DNA from: Accumulibacter sp031732815 | GTDB taxonomy: Bacteria > Pseudomonadota > Gammaproteobacteria > Burkholderiales > Rhodocyclaceae | DNA length: 64,000 nt | Assembly (NCBI RefSeq): GCF_031732815.1 | Contig: NZ_JAVMKF010000293.1 | Location: forward strand, 15,252-79,251 | Reading direction: 5' to 3' | Part shown: positions 1 to 9,000 of the stretch, in pieces | How positions within the stretch are numbered: position 1 is the first letter of the stretch | Layout of the letters: every line of letters begins with the position of its first letter | Made by a program: the position numbers and the translations under genes | The notes under the pieces: model-generated | Told to the model about the DNA's origin: nothing | Databases searched by the model: none | Seen by the model: only the letters and a program-made list of their open reading frames with translations

Positions 1-207
1 GACCCAACCCTGGCCCTTGCAGGCGTTCATTCCCTTGCACTCGCTTTTTGCCGTCTTGCATTCCGACTGGCCCTTGCAGGCGTTGATCCCGGCACAGTGA
101 ACGGCCGCGCTCTCGGCTGCGCCAACGCTCGGTACGACCAGTGTTCCGGCGGCAAAAAGGGCGGCGGCAGCGGTCGCGAGGGCAACACCAGACATTTTGT
201 TCGACAT
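1..207 (-). CDS. Bufferin-type metallophore precursor (DUF2282, BufA-like), partial at window edge
   Basis: The first 69 codons are present and the gene runs off the left end. The ATG at 207 is preceded by a GAGGAGAG Shine-Dalgarno. The protein starts with a signal peptide (short MSNKMS start, then an Ala-rich core to about residue 31). The mature part is a small Cys-rich peptide with repeated NACKGQ, SECK and NACKGQGW motifs. This layout is that of the DUF2282 family, now called bufferins (BufA), secreted peptides linked to copper and other metal stress. In characterised operons a DUF692 protein (BufB) and a BufC partner follow the peptide; here they would lie outside the window. The DNA behind NACKGQ is an imperfect direct repeat at 10-27 and 69-86. 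The family call is by motif recognition; the metal bound cannot be told from sequence. Confidence 0.85.
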   Translation of the reverse strand, partial: MSNKMSGVALATAAAALFAAGTLVVPSVGAAESAAVHCAGINACKGQSECKTAKSECKGMNACKGQGWV

Positions 208-278
208 GAGTCTCTCCTCGTAATGGGGTGTGGAAGACGCCGAAGTCCGCAGCGATGCGGCGAGGCCTCCGACACTGC

Positions 279-308
279 TTAGACGCGTTCATCCGGCAAT
301 TGCTTACA
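279..308 (-). promoter_or_regulatory. Putative ECF-sigma promoter of the bufferin gene
   Basis: Read on the minus strand, TGTAAGC (308-302) is followed after exactly 16 bases by CGTCTAA (285-279). A GTAA-type -35 with a CGTC-type -10 at 16 bp is typical of extracytoplasmic-function sigma factors and unlike sigma-70. Transcription would start near 272 and give a leader of about 65 nt before the ATG at 207. Bufferin operons are known to be controlled by ECF factors in several proteobacteria, which supports the reading. The cognate sigma factor is not in the window. Confidence 0.5.
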
Positions 309-541
309 GATTCTAGGAAAAAACTGCTTCAGCGGCCGTTGCGGCCGATCCTCTACGCCTGGTCAGACGCACGCCCTGTGCTGGGCAATCGCCGACCTGA
401 TCCAGGCCGGAACCCCCGACCTGCGGCACAAACTCAGGCGACCCCACGTGATCAGCGTGCTTGGGCGCGCGGGCCGCTGCCTGTTTACAGCCCGCGACCT
501 GAACAATGCAGGGCATCGACGAAGTGGCAAAGCGTAGAAGA

Positions 542-556
542 GGGGCGCACTGCCCC
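542..556 (-). terminator. Weak candidate terminator after the cytochrome b5 operon
   Basis: On the minus strand GGGGC and GCCCC flank a 5-base loop, followed by TCTTCT, about 45 bases after the stop of the cytochrome b5 gene. The stem is only 5 bp and the U-run is broken, so termination here is uncertain. Confidence 0.3.
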
Positions 557-599
557 GCTGCGCAGGCCTGCGTGACCGCTTTCGTGCTGCTCGCTGGAA

Positions 600-962
600 T
601 CAGTCGGCAACAAGACTGCCAATCCGGTATTGCGCCAGCAACTCGTCCGCCCGTTCGGAATGGGTGCGTCCCTTGTTCTTGGTTGCGTACGCCTGGCTTG
701 CTTCCCGGCCACACCAGGGGAGAACGAGCTCGGGACGCGAAGGATGCTCGGGAAGATACGGGCTGACATCGTAGACGCTGCCGCGAATGGCCATCCAGCA
801 ATCCTCCGGCGTCGCGTGCCGCGCCAGCTCAACCGGCGAGACCTGTCGCTCGCGCACGGCAACCGCCGGTAGCGGAACCTCAGGCCGCCAGTAGGTGCTA
901 CTCCAGAAGGCCGCTACGAACAGCCAGAAGGCCACGGTTGCACCCACGTACAAACGCTGCAT
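600..962 (-). CDS. Membrane-anchored cytochrome b5-like heme-binding protein
   Basis: This 120-residue protein has one N-terminal membrane segment (about residues 4-22) followed by a cytochrome b5-type heme/steroid-binding domain (about 40-117). The core motifs are CWMAIRGSVYDVSPYLPEHP with His73 and a second candidate axial His101. The usual EHPGG turn reads EHPSR. The ATG at 962 shares a base with the TGA of the upstream reductase gene (TGATG), so the two are translationally coupled; a longer frame starting at 1070 would lie inside that gene. With the anchor and short N-terminus the domain probably faces the periplasm, which is an inference. It may pass electrons to or from the neighbouring flavocytochrome. 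Soluble cytochrome b5 is rare in bacteria, so heme binding would need testing. Confidence 0.82.
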   Translation of the reverse strand: MQRLYVGATVAFWLFVAAFWSSTYWRPEVPLPAVAVRERQVSPVELARHATPEDCWMAIRGSVYDVSPYLPEHPSRPELVLPWCGREASQAYATKNKGRTHSERADELLAQYRIGSLVAD

Positions 963-2218
963 CAGCGGAACCCGAAGCTTTCGAAGTGGATCTGTCGCGG
1001 ACTTGTTCCCCGCTTGAGCAGGGTTCTTCGCGCCGCCGCCAACATTCCCGGCGGCCCACAAAAGTAGCACTCCTGGCCAGTCACCAGCGCGCCCGCTTCG
1101 GCCAGCAGCAGCTCGAGATTCGGTGCTTCATCGCCGGTTGCCAGGGTATAGAGGGCAAGCTTCGGGTCAGCAGCGGCCAGCGCCTGCAACTCATCGACGA
1201 AAGCCGCGTCGGCTGTGCTGCGATAAAGATAGAGCAGGGTCGTCGGCTGGACTAGCCGGGAGGAGCGTAGCAGCGCCAGGAATGGCGTAATGCCGATGCC
1301 GCCGGCCAACCAGAGCTGGCGTGCGACCGGCCGGTCGGCGAGGAACGATCCGAATGGACCGTGGACACGCGCCGGCACGCCTGGCGCGATCAATTGCATG
1401 CGCCGTGTACAGTCGCCGAGTGCCTTGACAGCAATCCGCAGATCGCCGTCAGCATCGACGGCGCTGACCGTGAACGGGTGAAACTCGCCGCAGCCCCGGA
1501 AGCCGGCGCCGGAAAAGAAGGCGACCAGAACAAACTGCCCAGCGCTGGCGGCGATCGGCCGAGCCAGTGGTGACAGGGCAATCTCGAGCACGTCGTCGGT
1601 GACGTGCACGGCGGCCCGGACGAGATAGGGCCGTGCAGTCCGTGCCGAGTCCTCGCCGAGCAGTCGCCAGCCAAGCAACAGCACGCACAGCGCGAGCAGT
1701 GGCAGGACGGGCCCGTCGATTCCGAGCAGGAAGAGGTGCAGCAGTCCGCAAAGAACGCCGATACCCAGAACGAAATGCAGCCGGCGCCAGCTCCGGTAGG
1801 CCAGGCGCTGAGCAAACGTCGCCGCCAGGCCCAGCATGAGAAGGAACAGCGCAAGCCAGCCGAGCCAGATCGGCCAGAGCTGGGGGGCAGGGAAAAGGAT
1901 TTGCCAGGCGAGTTGCGGCGAATCCATCCAGGCATCCGCGGCGAGCGCCAGCGGATGCGCCAGAAGCAGAAGATAGGCTGCCACGCCGATCCGATGGTGC
2001 CAGTGGTACATTCTTTCCAGGCCGCCCAGCCAGGGCGCCAGCCAGGTCTCGCGCAACATCAGGAAGAGACTGGCCAGGAGCAGTCCACAGCCCGCCCAGC
2101 CAAGCACGATACCCAGGCTGCGCGCCAGCGACAGTCCATCGGGAAACGCCCACCAGACGGGAACAGCCGTGCACGCGACGACAAGCAGCGGAATCGACAG
2201 GCGGCGAATCAGGTTCAT
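962..2218 (-). CDS. Ferric-reductase-like transmembrane flavocytochrome (FAD/NAD(P)H oxidoreductase)
   Basis: This 418-residue protein joins an N-terminal block of about six membrane helices (residues 6-185) to a C-terminal ferredoxin-reductase module. Helices near residues 72-95 and 148-168 carry paired histidines able to hold b-type hemes, as in ferric reductase and NOX-like proteins. The FAD motif HPFTVS is at 247-252, the pyridine-nucleotide motif GGIGITPF at 306-313 and the terminal FCGPPGM near 386-392. It should move electrons from cytosolic NAD(P)H across the membrane. The ATG at 2218 is chosen over an in-frame TTG at 2242, although neither has a strong ribosome site. It follows a small secreted protein by 26 bases and overlaps the cytochrome b5 gene, so the three form one operon. 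Substrate (metal, oxygen or cytochrome b5) is not known. Confidence 0.85.
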   Translation of the reverse strand: MNLIRRLSIPLLVVACTAVPVWWAFPDGLSLARSLGIVLGWAGCGLLLASLFLMLRETWLAPWLGGLERMYHWHHRIGVAAYLLLLAHPLALAADAWMDSPQLAWQILFPAPQLWPIWLGWLALFLLMLGLAATFAQRLAYRSWRRLHFVLGIGVLCGLLHLFLLGIDGPVLPLLALCVLLLGWRLLGEDSARTARPYLVRAAVHVTDDVLEIALSPLARPIAASAGQFVLVAFFSGAGFRGCGEFHPFTVSAVDADGDLRIAVKALGDCTRRMQLIAPGVPARVHGPFGSFLADRPVARQLWLAGGIGITPFLALLRSSRLVQPTTLLYLYRSTADAAFVDELQALAAADPKLALYTLATGDEAPNLELLLAEAGALVTGQECYFCGPPGMLAAARRTLLKRGTSPRQIHFESFGFR

Positions 2219-2244
2219 GAGCGGAAACGGAAGACGGCCCAAAG

Positions 2245-2541
2245 TCAGCCGGACGGCTTGTCCGCTTGCAGGTGCTCGCAGATGTCGCGCTTGCCACGCG
2301 GCAATTCAAGCCCGCGCTGGCGGGCACGTTCTTCCATCTGTTCGTGGTGCGCCAGGCGGTAACGCTGACATTCTTCGTACGTCCGAAAGCCGCGGATGCG
2401 CGCCTGATGCTCAATTCGTTCCTCAGGCGTCATCAGTTGCCACCCGCGCGTGTTCGCTTCGCTCGCTCGCCAAGGCCCGCCGGCATGCACACTGGCCGAC
2501 AAGGCCAGCGCGTAGAAAGTTACCAGAAGCATGTTGATCAT
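2245..2541 (-). CDS. Small secreted conserved protein, possible metal-stress role
   Basis: This 98-residue protein has a signal peptide (about residues 1-20, ending SVHA) and a short, charged, helical mature part. Recognisable elements are MTPEERIEHQARIRGF, TYEEC, HHEQM, ARQRG and RDICEH. I recall similar MTPEER...YEEC...ARERG proteins as conserved hypotheticals near metal-handling genes of betaproteobacteria, but no function is established. Two cysteines (TYEEC and RDIC) could form a disulfide or bind metal. The ATG at 2541 is preceded by GGTGGAG at good spacing; the much longer frame to 2901 has no support. It is the first gene of the operon with the flavocytochrome and cytochrome b5 protein. 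Confidence 0.72.
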   Translation of the reverse strand: MINMLLVTFYALALSASVHAGGPWRASEANTRGWQLMTPEERIEHQARIRGFRTYEECQRYRLAHHEQMEERARQRGLELPRGKRDICEHLQADKPSG

Positions 2542-2884
2542 CGGTCGTACTCTCCACCTCGAACGAAGCGCGCGCTCCCGGGGGCAAGCTCCTTGTCGTG
2601 TCCACTGAAGCCGTGCGCAGCATTCGCCGCGCAAGCGGCAAGGCCAAGTTGCGCGGCACCGCCAGGTGGCAGCAATGAAGTGGTCGGCGCTTCCGGCGCG
2701 GCGCACTGGAGAAGCAAGCGCGTAACGCATCGTGCTGCCCCGCTGCGTCGCGACTGCGAGCAGCTCGGCGCAGCGCTTTCCAGGCGGGCATGACGGGAGG
2801 CCGGACAGTAGAGACTCGGGCCAGCCGCGCCTGCCGGCCACCAGGGCGGCGCGCATCATCGCGTTCGTCGCGTGCGGCTGTGCA
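2542..2884. other. Intergenic region without a supportable gene
   Basis: This 343-base stretch separates the SPFH pair from the secreted protein. It is GC-rich, and frames on both strands are Arg/Ala/Ser-rich shadows with no domain or ribosome site. A promoter for the three-gene redox operon should lie in its left part, but I see no convincing -35/-10 pair. No clear terminator for the SPFH pair is visible. Confidence 0.5.
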
Positions 2885-3793
2885 CTACGGCTGCGGTCCA
2901 TGGCGGGCGGCGATCAAGGACTTGAGCAGTTCATCATGCGGCGGTAGCAGCGTGAGCTGGCCCTTGCTGGCAAGCAACTGCTGAACCTCCAGGATCTCGA
3001 AGAGCGCATCGGCGACTTCCCGGTCGGCGGCGATCACCTGGATCGCCTGGCCGACGATCTGTGGCCGGGTCGCGCCCGCCTTGGCGAACTCGATCGCCGC
3101 CAGGCGCTCGGCAGTGCTGGTGATGATGTTCACCTGGTTGGCGCCATCCTGCTTGATCGCCGAAGTCACCTGACGCAGGCGGTTGACGACTTTCTCCTGG
3201 ATGTGCCGGGTCATTCCCGCATCGCGGAAATGCACCTTGCGGATATAGACCGAACCGAGTTTATAGCCCCATTCGTGCGAACGCGGCGACACTTCCTCGC
3301 GCACCGCCTTGCTCATTCCGTGCCGGTTGATCAGCATCTGTTCGAGCGGCATGTTGCTCAAGGAACGGACGACCGCATTGCTCACGTTCGCCGCCAGCGA
3401 GCCGCGCGGGTCGGCGTTGCGGAAGAGGTAGGCCAACGGCTGGCTGATGTACATCTCGTACCAGATGCCAACGCCCATCGGCGCGCCCTCTTCCGAGTTG
3501 ACCGGGTTGCTGCGCAGGTATTGCTGGTCGAGCCGCATGTCGAGGACCTCGCGCCGGCCGAGCCACATCACCAGGAATGCGGGCAGACCAATGCTGAGCG
3601 GCAGGAAGTGCAACCCCGGCTCGTTCAGAATCCCGACCACCCGCCCGAAGAGAACGAAGACCTGGCAGGTTCCCTCCTGGACGATGGTGTACAAGCCGAG
3701 ACGCTGGAGGAGCAACAGGGTCAGCGGGACGACGGCCCATAAGGCAATGAAGGTCGCTGCGGCAGCGGTCGGGAAGCCGATCCAGGCGCTCAT
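2885..3793 (-). CDS. SPFH/band-7 family membrane protein (second of a pair)
   Basis: This 302-residue protein has one N-terminal membrane segment (about 10-33) followed by an SPFH/prohibitin domain (from about LGLYTIVQEGTCQVFVLFGR to residue 230) and a helical tail. It resembles stomatin/HflC-type proteins that build large ring assemblies in the inner membrane and modulate membrane proteases or local membrane order. Its start codon overlaps the end of the upstream SPFH gene by four bases (ATGA), so the two products are probably made in fixed ratio and form a hetero-oligomer, as HflK and HflC do. The true hflKC pair normally sits next to hflX and purA or hisZ, which are absent here, so I leave the symbol blank. 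Confidence 0.8.
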   Translation of the reverse strand: MSAWIGFPTAAAATFIALWAVVPLTLLLLQRLGLYTIVQEGTCQVFVLFGRVVGILNEPGLHFLPLSIGLPAFLVMWLGRREVLDMRLDQQYLRSNPVNSEEGAPMGVGIWYEMYISQPLAYLFRNADPRGSLAANVSNAVVRSLSNMPLEQMLINRHGMSKAVREEVSPRSHEWGYKLGSVYIRKVHFRDAGMTRHIQEKVVNRLRQVTSAIKQDGANQVNIITSTAERLAAIEFAKAGATRPQIVGQAIQVIAADREVADALFEILEVQQLLASKGQLTLLPPHDELLKSLIAARHGPQP

Positions 3794-4773
3794 TCTTTCA
3801 CCTCGCGGATGACGCTGCGCGCATGCGAAAAGAGAGGCACGCGGACGTTGCGCAAGTACGCGCGCAGCGTATCCGGACCGCTTTCGCGCAAGACGCCGAG
3901 TTCTCTGGCCAGCGCAACCAGCGGCTCTACTTCCGCTTGCGCATTGAGTGTCTGGATTTCGACCGCACGCCTCGACTGGACGATCTTCTGATCGGCCAGT
4001 GCCTGCGCCAGGCTGATGTCGGAAGAAACCTGGTTATAAGCTGTGTTGATTGCCGCCAGCGCGGTTTCCACCTCGCCCGGCGGGTCGATCCCGGTGATCA
4101 GCGAGGCATCGAGGATGATCCCGTAGCGCGCAGCCGACGAGGCGCACTCACGTTCCATGTGTTCGTTCAGGTCGCGTAGATTTTTGCGCAGATCGTTGAT
4201 CGAAACGCCGGTGACGGCACTCATTTCGCCACCGCGTGCGGCTTCAGCGCCATTTGGTGCAGCAAAACCCGCGATGCGCTCGCGCAGCACCGAAACAAAG
4301 TAGCCCATGACGTGCGAGATCGGGTGCTTGACGCCAAAAAGGTAGGCGTAGAGATTGCTTTCGGCAACGCGGTAGCGAATCTGGCCCGTCAGGCCGGTGT
4401 CGAGCTGGTCCTTGGTCACCGCATCGAGTACCGTCCCGTGCGCGTTGGCCGTCGGATCCTCCGGGTCGTGCGCCATGTTCATCGTCTGCGTGGCGATCGA
4501 GACCTTGTAGATCCTTTCCCAGGGCCATTTGAAGTAAGGCCCGCCGGGCGGAATGACGCGCAGCTGCGGATAGTTGTAGCGCGCCTTGTCGTCATCGCTC
4601 AGGCTTTCGCCGAGTGCCGACTGCGCGGTCATTGTCTCACCAACACGCTGCACGCGACCGAAGACGGTCTTCACGGCACGTTCGTTCTGGTCCACCGTGT
4701 ACAAGCAGTTGAGCCCGTAGCGCGCTAGCAACCAGGCAAGCAGTCCGATCAGCATACCGAACATGATATCCAT
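3790..4773 (-). CDS. SPFH/band-7 family protein, HflK-like (first of a pair)
   Basis: This 327-residue protein has a very short N-terminus, one membrane segment (about 3-20) and an SPFH domain that begins with CLYTVDQNERAVKTVFGRV, a wording typical of HflK-like proteins. The C-terminal part (about 230-300) is a long helix rich in Ala, Gln and Glu, including a PGEVETALAAINTAYNQ stretch. An AGGAGGA ribosome site precedes the ATG at 4773. It is the first gene of a two-gene operon with the SPFH protein at 2885-3793. The pair probably forms a membrane microdomain scaffold; a link to FtsH is possible but is only family knowledge. Confidence 0.8.
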   Translation of the reverse strand: MDIMFGMLIGLLAWLLARYGLNCLYTVDQNERAVKTVFGRVQRVGETMTAQSALGESLSDDDKARYNYPQLRVIPPGGPYFKWPWERIYKVSIATQTMNMAHDPEDPTANAHGTVLDAVTKDQLDTGLTGQIRYRVAESNLYAYLFGVKHPISHVMGYFVSVLRERIAGFAAPNGAEAARGGEMSAVTGVSINDLRKNLRDLNEHMERECASSAARYGIILDASLITGIDPPGEVETALAAINTAYNQVSSDISLAQALADQKIVQSRRAVEIQTLNAQAEVEPLVALARELGVLRESGPDTLRAYLRNVRVPLFSHARSVIREVKE

Positions 4774-4988
4774 CCGTATCCTCCTGCTCCTGCACCGAGC
4801 GGTGCGTCACCGCGGCTGCACCGACAGGGGCGATTATGCGGCATTTGCCGGGCGCTGCGGCCGTGCCTGCTGGCGTGCGGCAAGCGCTTGGCGCAAGGCG
4901 CGGCGGTCAGCCCCGCCGGTGCGTGGCAGCGCTCAGGATCGCCCGCTATTCGCAGGCTGTTGCCCGCACAAAGGCCGCCCGTCGCGCG

Positions 4989-6068
4989 CTAGGCACGCGC
5001 GAGGCGGGCGGGCAGCACCTCGCGCAACAAACCGGCCGCGTCGCGAATCATCCGTTCGGTGGTGGCCCAATCGACGCACGAGTCGGTGACCGAACAGCCG
5101 TAGATCAACTGCGACAGATCCTCGGGAATCGGCTGGTTGCCGGCTACGATGTTCGATTCGATCATCATGCCGACGATCGAGCGGTTGCCCAGGCGAACCT
5201 GATTGACCACATCAGCCATCACCAAAGGCTGCAGTTCGTACTTCTTGTAGCTGTTGGCGTGCGAGCAGTCGATCACCACGTTGCTCGACAAGCCCGCCTT
5301 GCGCAGGGCGATTTCAGCCATCTGAACGCTCACGGTGTCGTAATTCGGCCGGTCGCCGCCGCCACGCAGAACCAGGTGGCCATGGCGGTTGCCGCGCGTA
5401 CGTACAATCGCCGTCCTGCCCTGCTCGTTGATGCCGAGGAAGCTGTGCGGGTGCGCTGCGGAAAGAATGGCATTCACGGCGATCCCGATGTCGCCGTTGG
5501 TGCCGTTCTTGAACCCCACCGGGGTCGACAGGCCGGACGATATCTCGCGATGCGTCTGCGACTCGCTGGTGCGCGCGCCGATCGCCGTCCACGAAATGAG
5601 GTCGCCAAGGTATTGCGGCGAGATCGGATCAAGCGCTTCGGTGCCCGCCGGCAGTCCGAGTTCGGCCAGTTGCAGGAGGAAGCTGCGTGCCTTGCGCATT
5701 CCTTCGTCGACGTGGAACGAGTCGTCCATGTCCGGATCGTTGATGTAGCCTTTCCAGCCGGTCGTCGTGCGCGGTTTTTCGAAGTAGACGCGCATGACGA
5801 GATAGAGCGTGTCCTCGACCTCGCGCGCCAGTTCGAGCAGACGATGGGCGTAGTCCAGCCCGGCAACCGGGTCGTGGATCGAGCAAGGTCCGACGATGAC
5901 GAACAAACGATGATCCTGGCGGTCGAGAATGTGGCTCAACACGGCCCGGCCACGCCGGACGGTGCCGGCGGCGCTCGGCGTCAGCGGCAGATGCGTGAGA
6001 ATCTCCTCCGGAGAGGGCATCGGGTCGAATGCGGTAACGTTGATGTTGTCGAGGTCGATGGTCGTCAT
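4989..6068 (-). CDS. aroG: 3-deoxy-7-phosphoheptulonate (DAHP) synthase, class I
   Basis: This 359-residue enzyme joins phosphoenolpyruvate and erythrose 4-phosphate in the first step of the shikimate pathway. It has the usual length of the AroG/F/H family, with the VGPCSIHDP motif near residue 60, the MRVYFEKPRTTTGWKGYINDP block near 92-112, and DCSHANSYKK near the C-terminal third (catalytic and metal-binding residues). The N-terminal extension present in feedback-regulated class I enzymes is here, but whether Phe or Tyr is the inhibitor cannot be read reliably, so the aroG symbol is provisional. It begins 12 bases after the stop of mfd on the same strand and may be co-transcribed with it. 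Other pathway genes in the window are aroK, aroB and aroC. Confidence 0.93.
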   Translation of the reverse strand: MTTIDLDNINVTAFDPMPSPEEILTHLPLTPSAAGTVRRGRAVLSHILDRQDHRLFVIVGPCSIHDPVAGLDYAHRLLELAREVEDTLYLVMRVYFEKPRTTTGWKGYINDPDMDDSFHVDEGMRKARSFLLQLAELGLPAGTEALDPISPQYLGDLISWTAIGARTSESQTHREISSGLSTPVGFKNGTNGDIGIAVNAILSAAHPHSFLGINEQGRTAIVRTRGNRHGHLVLRGGGDRPNYDTVSVQMAEIALRKAGLSSNVVIDCSHANSYKKYELQPLVMADVVNQVRLGNRSIVGMMIESNIVAGNQPIPEDLSQLIYGCSVTDSCVDWATTERMIRDAAGLLREVLPARLARA

Positions 6069-6080
6069 GGAAGGTCAGAT

Positions 6081-9000
6081 TCAGTTGGCTAGGCGTTGAA
6101 CAAGATCCCGCACGGCCGCTACGCGCTCAGCGAGCGTCGTGCTTTGCCGCTTGAGGATGAGTTTGTCCGGACCGGCAAGGCGGCAGTTGCGGTCCTTCTG
6201 GACAAGATTGATGATCCGTATCGGTTCGATCGGCGTTTCGGGCGAAAACTGAAGAACAACTTGCCCGGCCGTGACGTCGAGCTTGCTTATCCCCAACGGC
6301 TTGCAGAGGAGGCGCAGACGGTGGCCGTCGAGCAGCGCGCGGGCTGGCTCCGGCAATTCGCCGAAACGATCGACGAGTTCCTCGTGCAACGCGGTCAGCT
6401 CGTCGGCGTCGCTGCAATCGGCCAGTCGCTTGTACAGCGTCAGACGTTCGTTGACGTCGGAGGCGTAGTCCGCCGGCAGCAGCGCCGGCATATGCAGGTT
6501 GATTTCCGAGGCAAGCGCCAGTGGCGCTGCCGGATCGACCTCCTTGCCCTGCTTCAGCGCGGCGACGGCGCGCGTCAACATTTCGCTGAACATGGTGAAG
6601 CCGACTTCCTGCATTTCGCCTGACTGGTTATCGCCGAGCACCTCGCCGGCGCCGCGGATCTCGAGGTCGTGCATCGCCAGATAGAAGCCGGCGCCAAGTT
6701 GATCCATCATCTGGATGGCTTCCAGCCGCTGGCGAGCCTGTTTGTTGAGCGCGCCTTCGTCGTGCGTCAGCAGGTAGGCATAGGCCTGATGGTGTGAACG
6801 CCCGACGCGTCCGCGTAACTGGTGCAGCTGGGCGAGGCCGAACTTCTCGGCCTGGTTGATGATCATCGTATTCGCGTGCGGGTTGTCGATGCCGGTTTCG
6901 ATGATCGTCGTGCACAGGAGGACATTGGCGCGCTGCTGGGTGAACTCGCGCATGACGCGTTCGAGCTCGCGTTCGTTCATCTGGCCATGTCCAACGACGA
7001 TGCGCGCTTCCGGCAGAATCCTGCGCAAGTGCTCGTGCATCCGCTCAATGCTGGCGACCTCGTTGTGCAGGAAATAGACCTGGCCGCCGCGCTTGAACTC
7101 GCGCAGCAGTGCTTCGCGAATGATGCCCTCCGAGTAGCGGGTGACGAAGGTCTTGATCGACAGCCGCTTCTGCGGCGCGGTGGCGATCACCGAGAAGTCG
7201 CGCAGGCCTTCGAGCGACATTGCCAAGGTGCGCGGAATTGGCGTCGCCGTCAGCGTCAGAACGTCGACCTCGGCGCGCAAGGCCTTCAGCGCCTCCTTCT
7301 GACGGACGCCGAAGCGGTGCTCCTCGTCGATGATGACCAAGCCCAGACGGTTGAACCGGATGTCCTTCTGCAGCAGCCGATGCGTCCCGATGACGATGTC
7401 GAGTTTGCCGGCAGCCAGCCGGTCGACCACTTGCGCCCCCTCGCGCGCCGTGCGGAAGCGTGAGAGCTCGGCAATGTTGACCGGCCAGTCGGCAAAGCGG
7501 TCCTGGAAGGTCTCGAAATGCTGTTCGCAGAGCAGCGTCGTCGGACAGAGGACTGCCACTTGCCGGCCGCCGGCAACCGCACAGAAGGCGGCGCGCAGCG
7601 CCACTTCGGTCTTGCCGAAGCCGACATCGCCGCATACCAGGCGATCCATCGGGCGGCCCGATTTCATGTCCTCGAGCACGGCGGCGATGGCTGCTGCCTG
7701 ATCCTGAGTTTCCTCGAAACCGAAGCCGTCGGCGAAGGCATCGTAGTCGTGCGCCTTGTACTGGCAGGCATGCCCCTGGCGCGCAGCGCGCAGCGCGTAC
7801 AGCGCGAGCAGTTCGGCGGCCGTGTCGCGCGCCTGCTGGGCGGCCCGGCGCTTGGCCTTTTCCCAGTGTGGCGAACCTAGTGTGTGCAGCGGTGCGGCGT
7901 CGGGATCGGCGCCCGAGTAGCGCGAGATGACGTGCAGTTGCGCCACCGGGACGTAGAGCTTGGCGTTGTCGGCGTAGTGCAGTTCGAGGAACTCCATTGC
8001 GCCCTCGCCCAGGTCGAGATGGACCAGGCCCTGATAGCGCGCAACGCCGTGCTGCTCATGCACGACCGGCGCGCCCACCTTGAGCTCAGTCAGGTCGCGC
8101 AGCCAGTTGTCGACCGAGGACCGGCGCTGGCCGCTCTGGCGTCCACGGCGCGATGGGCTGTCCGCGTAAAGCTCGGCTTCCGTGACCAAGGCGAGTTGGC
8201 CGATCTGAAAACCTTCCTGGAGCGGCCCGACGGCGAGCGCGAGGCGGGTGTCGGCGGCGAGAAAGCTGGCCAGATCCGGACACGCAACAAGCGGCAAGGC
8301 GAACTCTGCGCACAGGCCGGCAAGCGTTTCGCGCCGCCCAGGGCTCTCCGCCAGCAGCAGGACTCGCCCCGCGTAGCCCTCGACGAAGGTCTTCAGTCGA
8401 CCCAGCGGATCGTCGGCGCGCCGGTCAATGGCGACCGATGGCAGGCGCCCGCTTGGGCCGCCGTCGCCGCGGTCGAGACTGATCCGGGCGTAAGACCTGG
8501 CAGCGACGAAGAAAGTCTCCTCGGCGAGAAAAAGTTCTTCCGGCGCCAGCAGCGGGCGGCTGCGGTCGCCCGCAAGCAGCCGATGGCGGCCCTGCGCCTC
8601 ATGCCAGAAAGCACGGAGGGCAGCCGGAACATCCGCGTGCAGGCAGACCACGCTGCGCTCCGGCAGGTAGTCGAAGAGCGTCGCCGTTTCATCGAAGAAA
8701 AGCGGCAACCAGTACTCGAGACCCGGTACCGGAATGCCGCTGGACACGTCCTTGTAGATTCCGGCACGCAGCGGATCACCCTCGAAAGCCGTTCGGAAGT
8801 TGCGCCGAAAGCGCGTTCGTCCTGTTTCGTCGAGCGGAAATTCACGTGCCGGGAGAAGGCGAACCTCGGCGACCGGATACAGCGTGCGCTGGCTGTCGGC
8901 GTCGAAAGTCTTGATCGTTTCGATCTGCTCGTCGAACAGATCGAGGCGGTACGGCAATGGCGATCCCATCGGAAACAGGTCGACCAGACCCCCGCGAATC

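Larger units (their letters stand above)
208..599. other. Intergenic region upstream of the bufferin gene
   Basis: This 392-base stretch lies between the bufferin start and the stop of the cytochrome b5 gene, both on the minus strand. It holds an ECF-like promoter (279-308) and a weak hairpin that could end the upstream operon (542-556). Open frames crossing it, such as 228-575 on the plus strand, have no recognisable domain, no good ribosome site and Arg/Pro-rich shadow composition, so I call no gene here. Confidence 0.6.

Noticed and set aside
228..575. 115-residue plus-strand frame in the 208-599 gap
   Set aside because: Pro/Arg-rich, no ribosome site, and it would cross the bufferin ECF-like promoter on the opposite strand.
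2542..2901. N-terminal extension of the small secreted protein to 2901
   Set aside because: It would put the clear signal peptide in the middle of the protein; the ATG at 2541 has a proper ribosome site.
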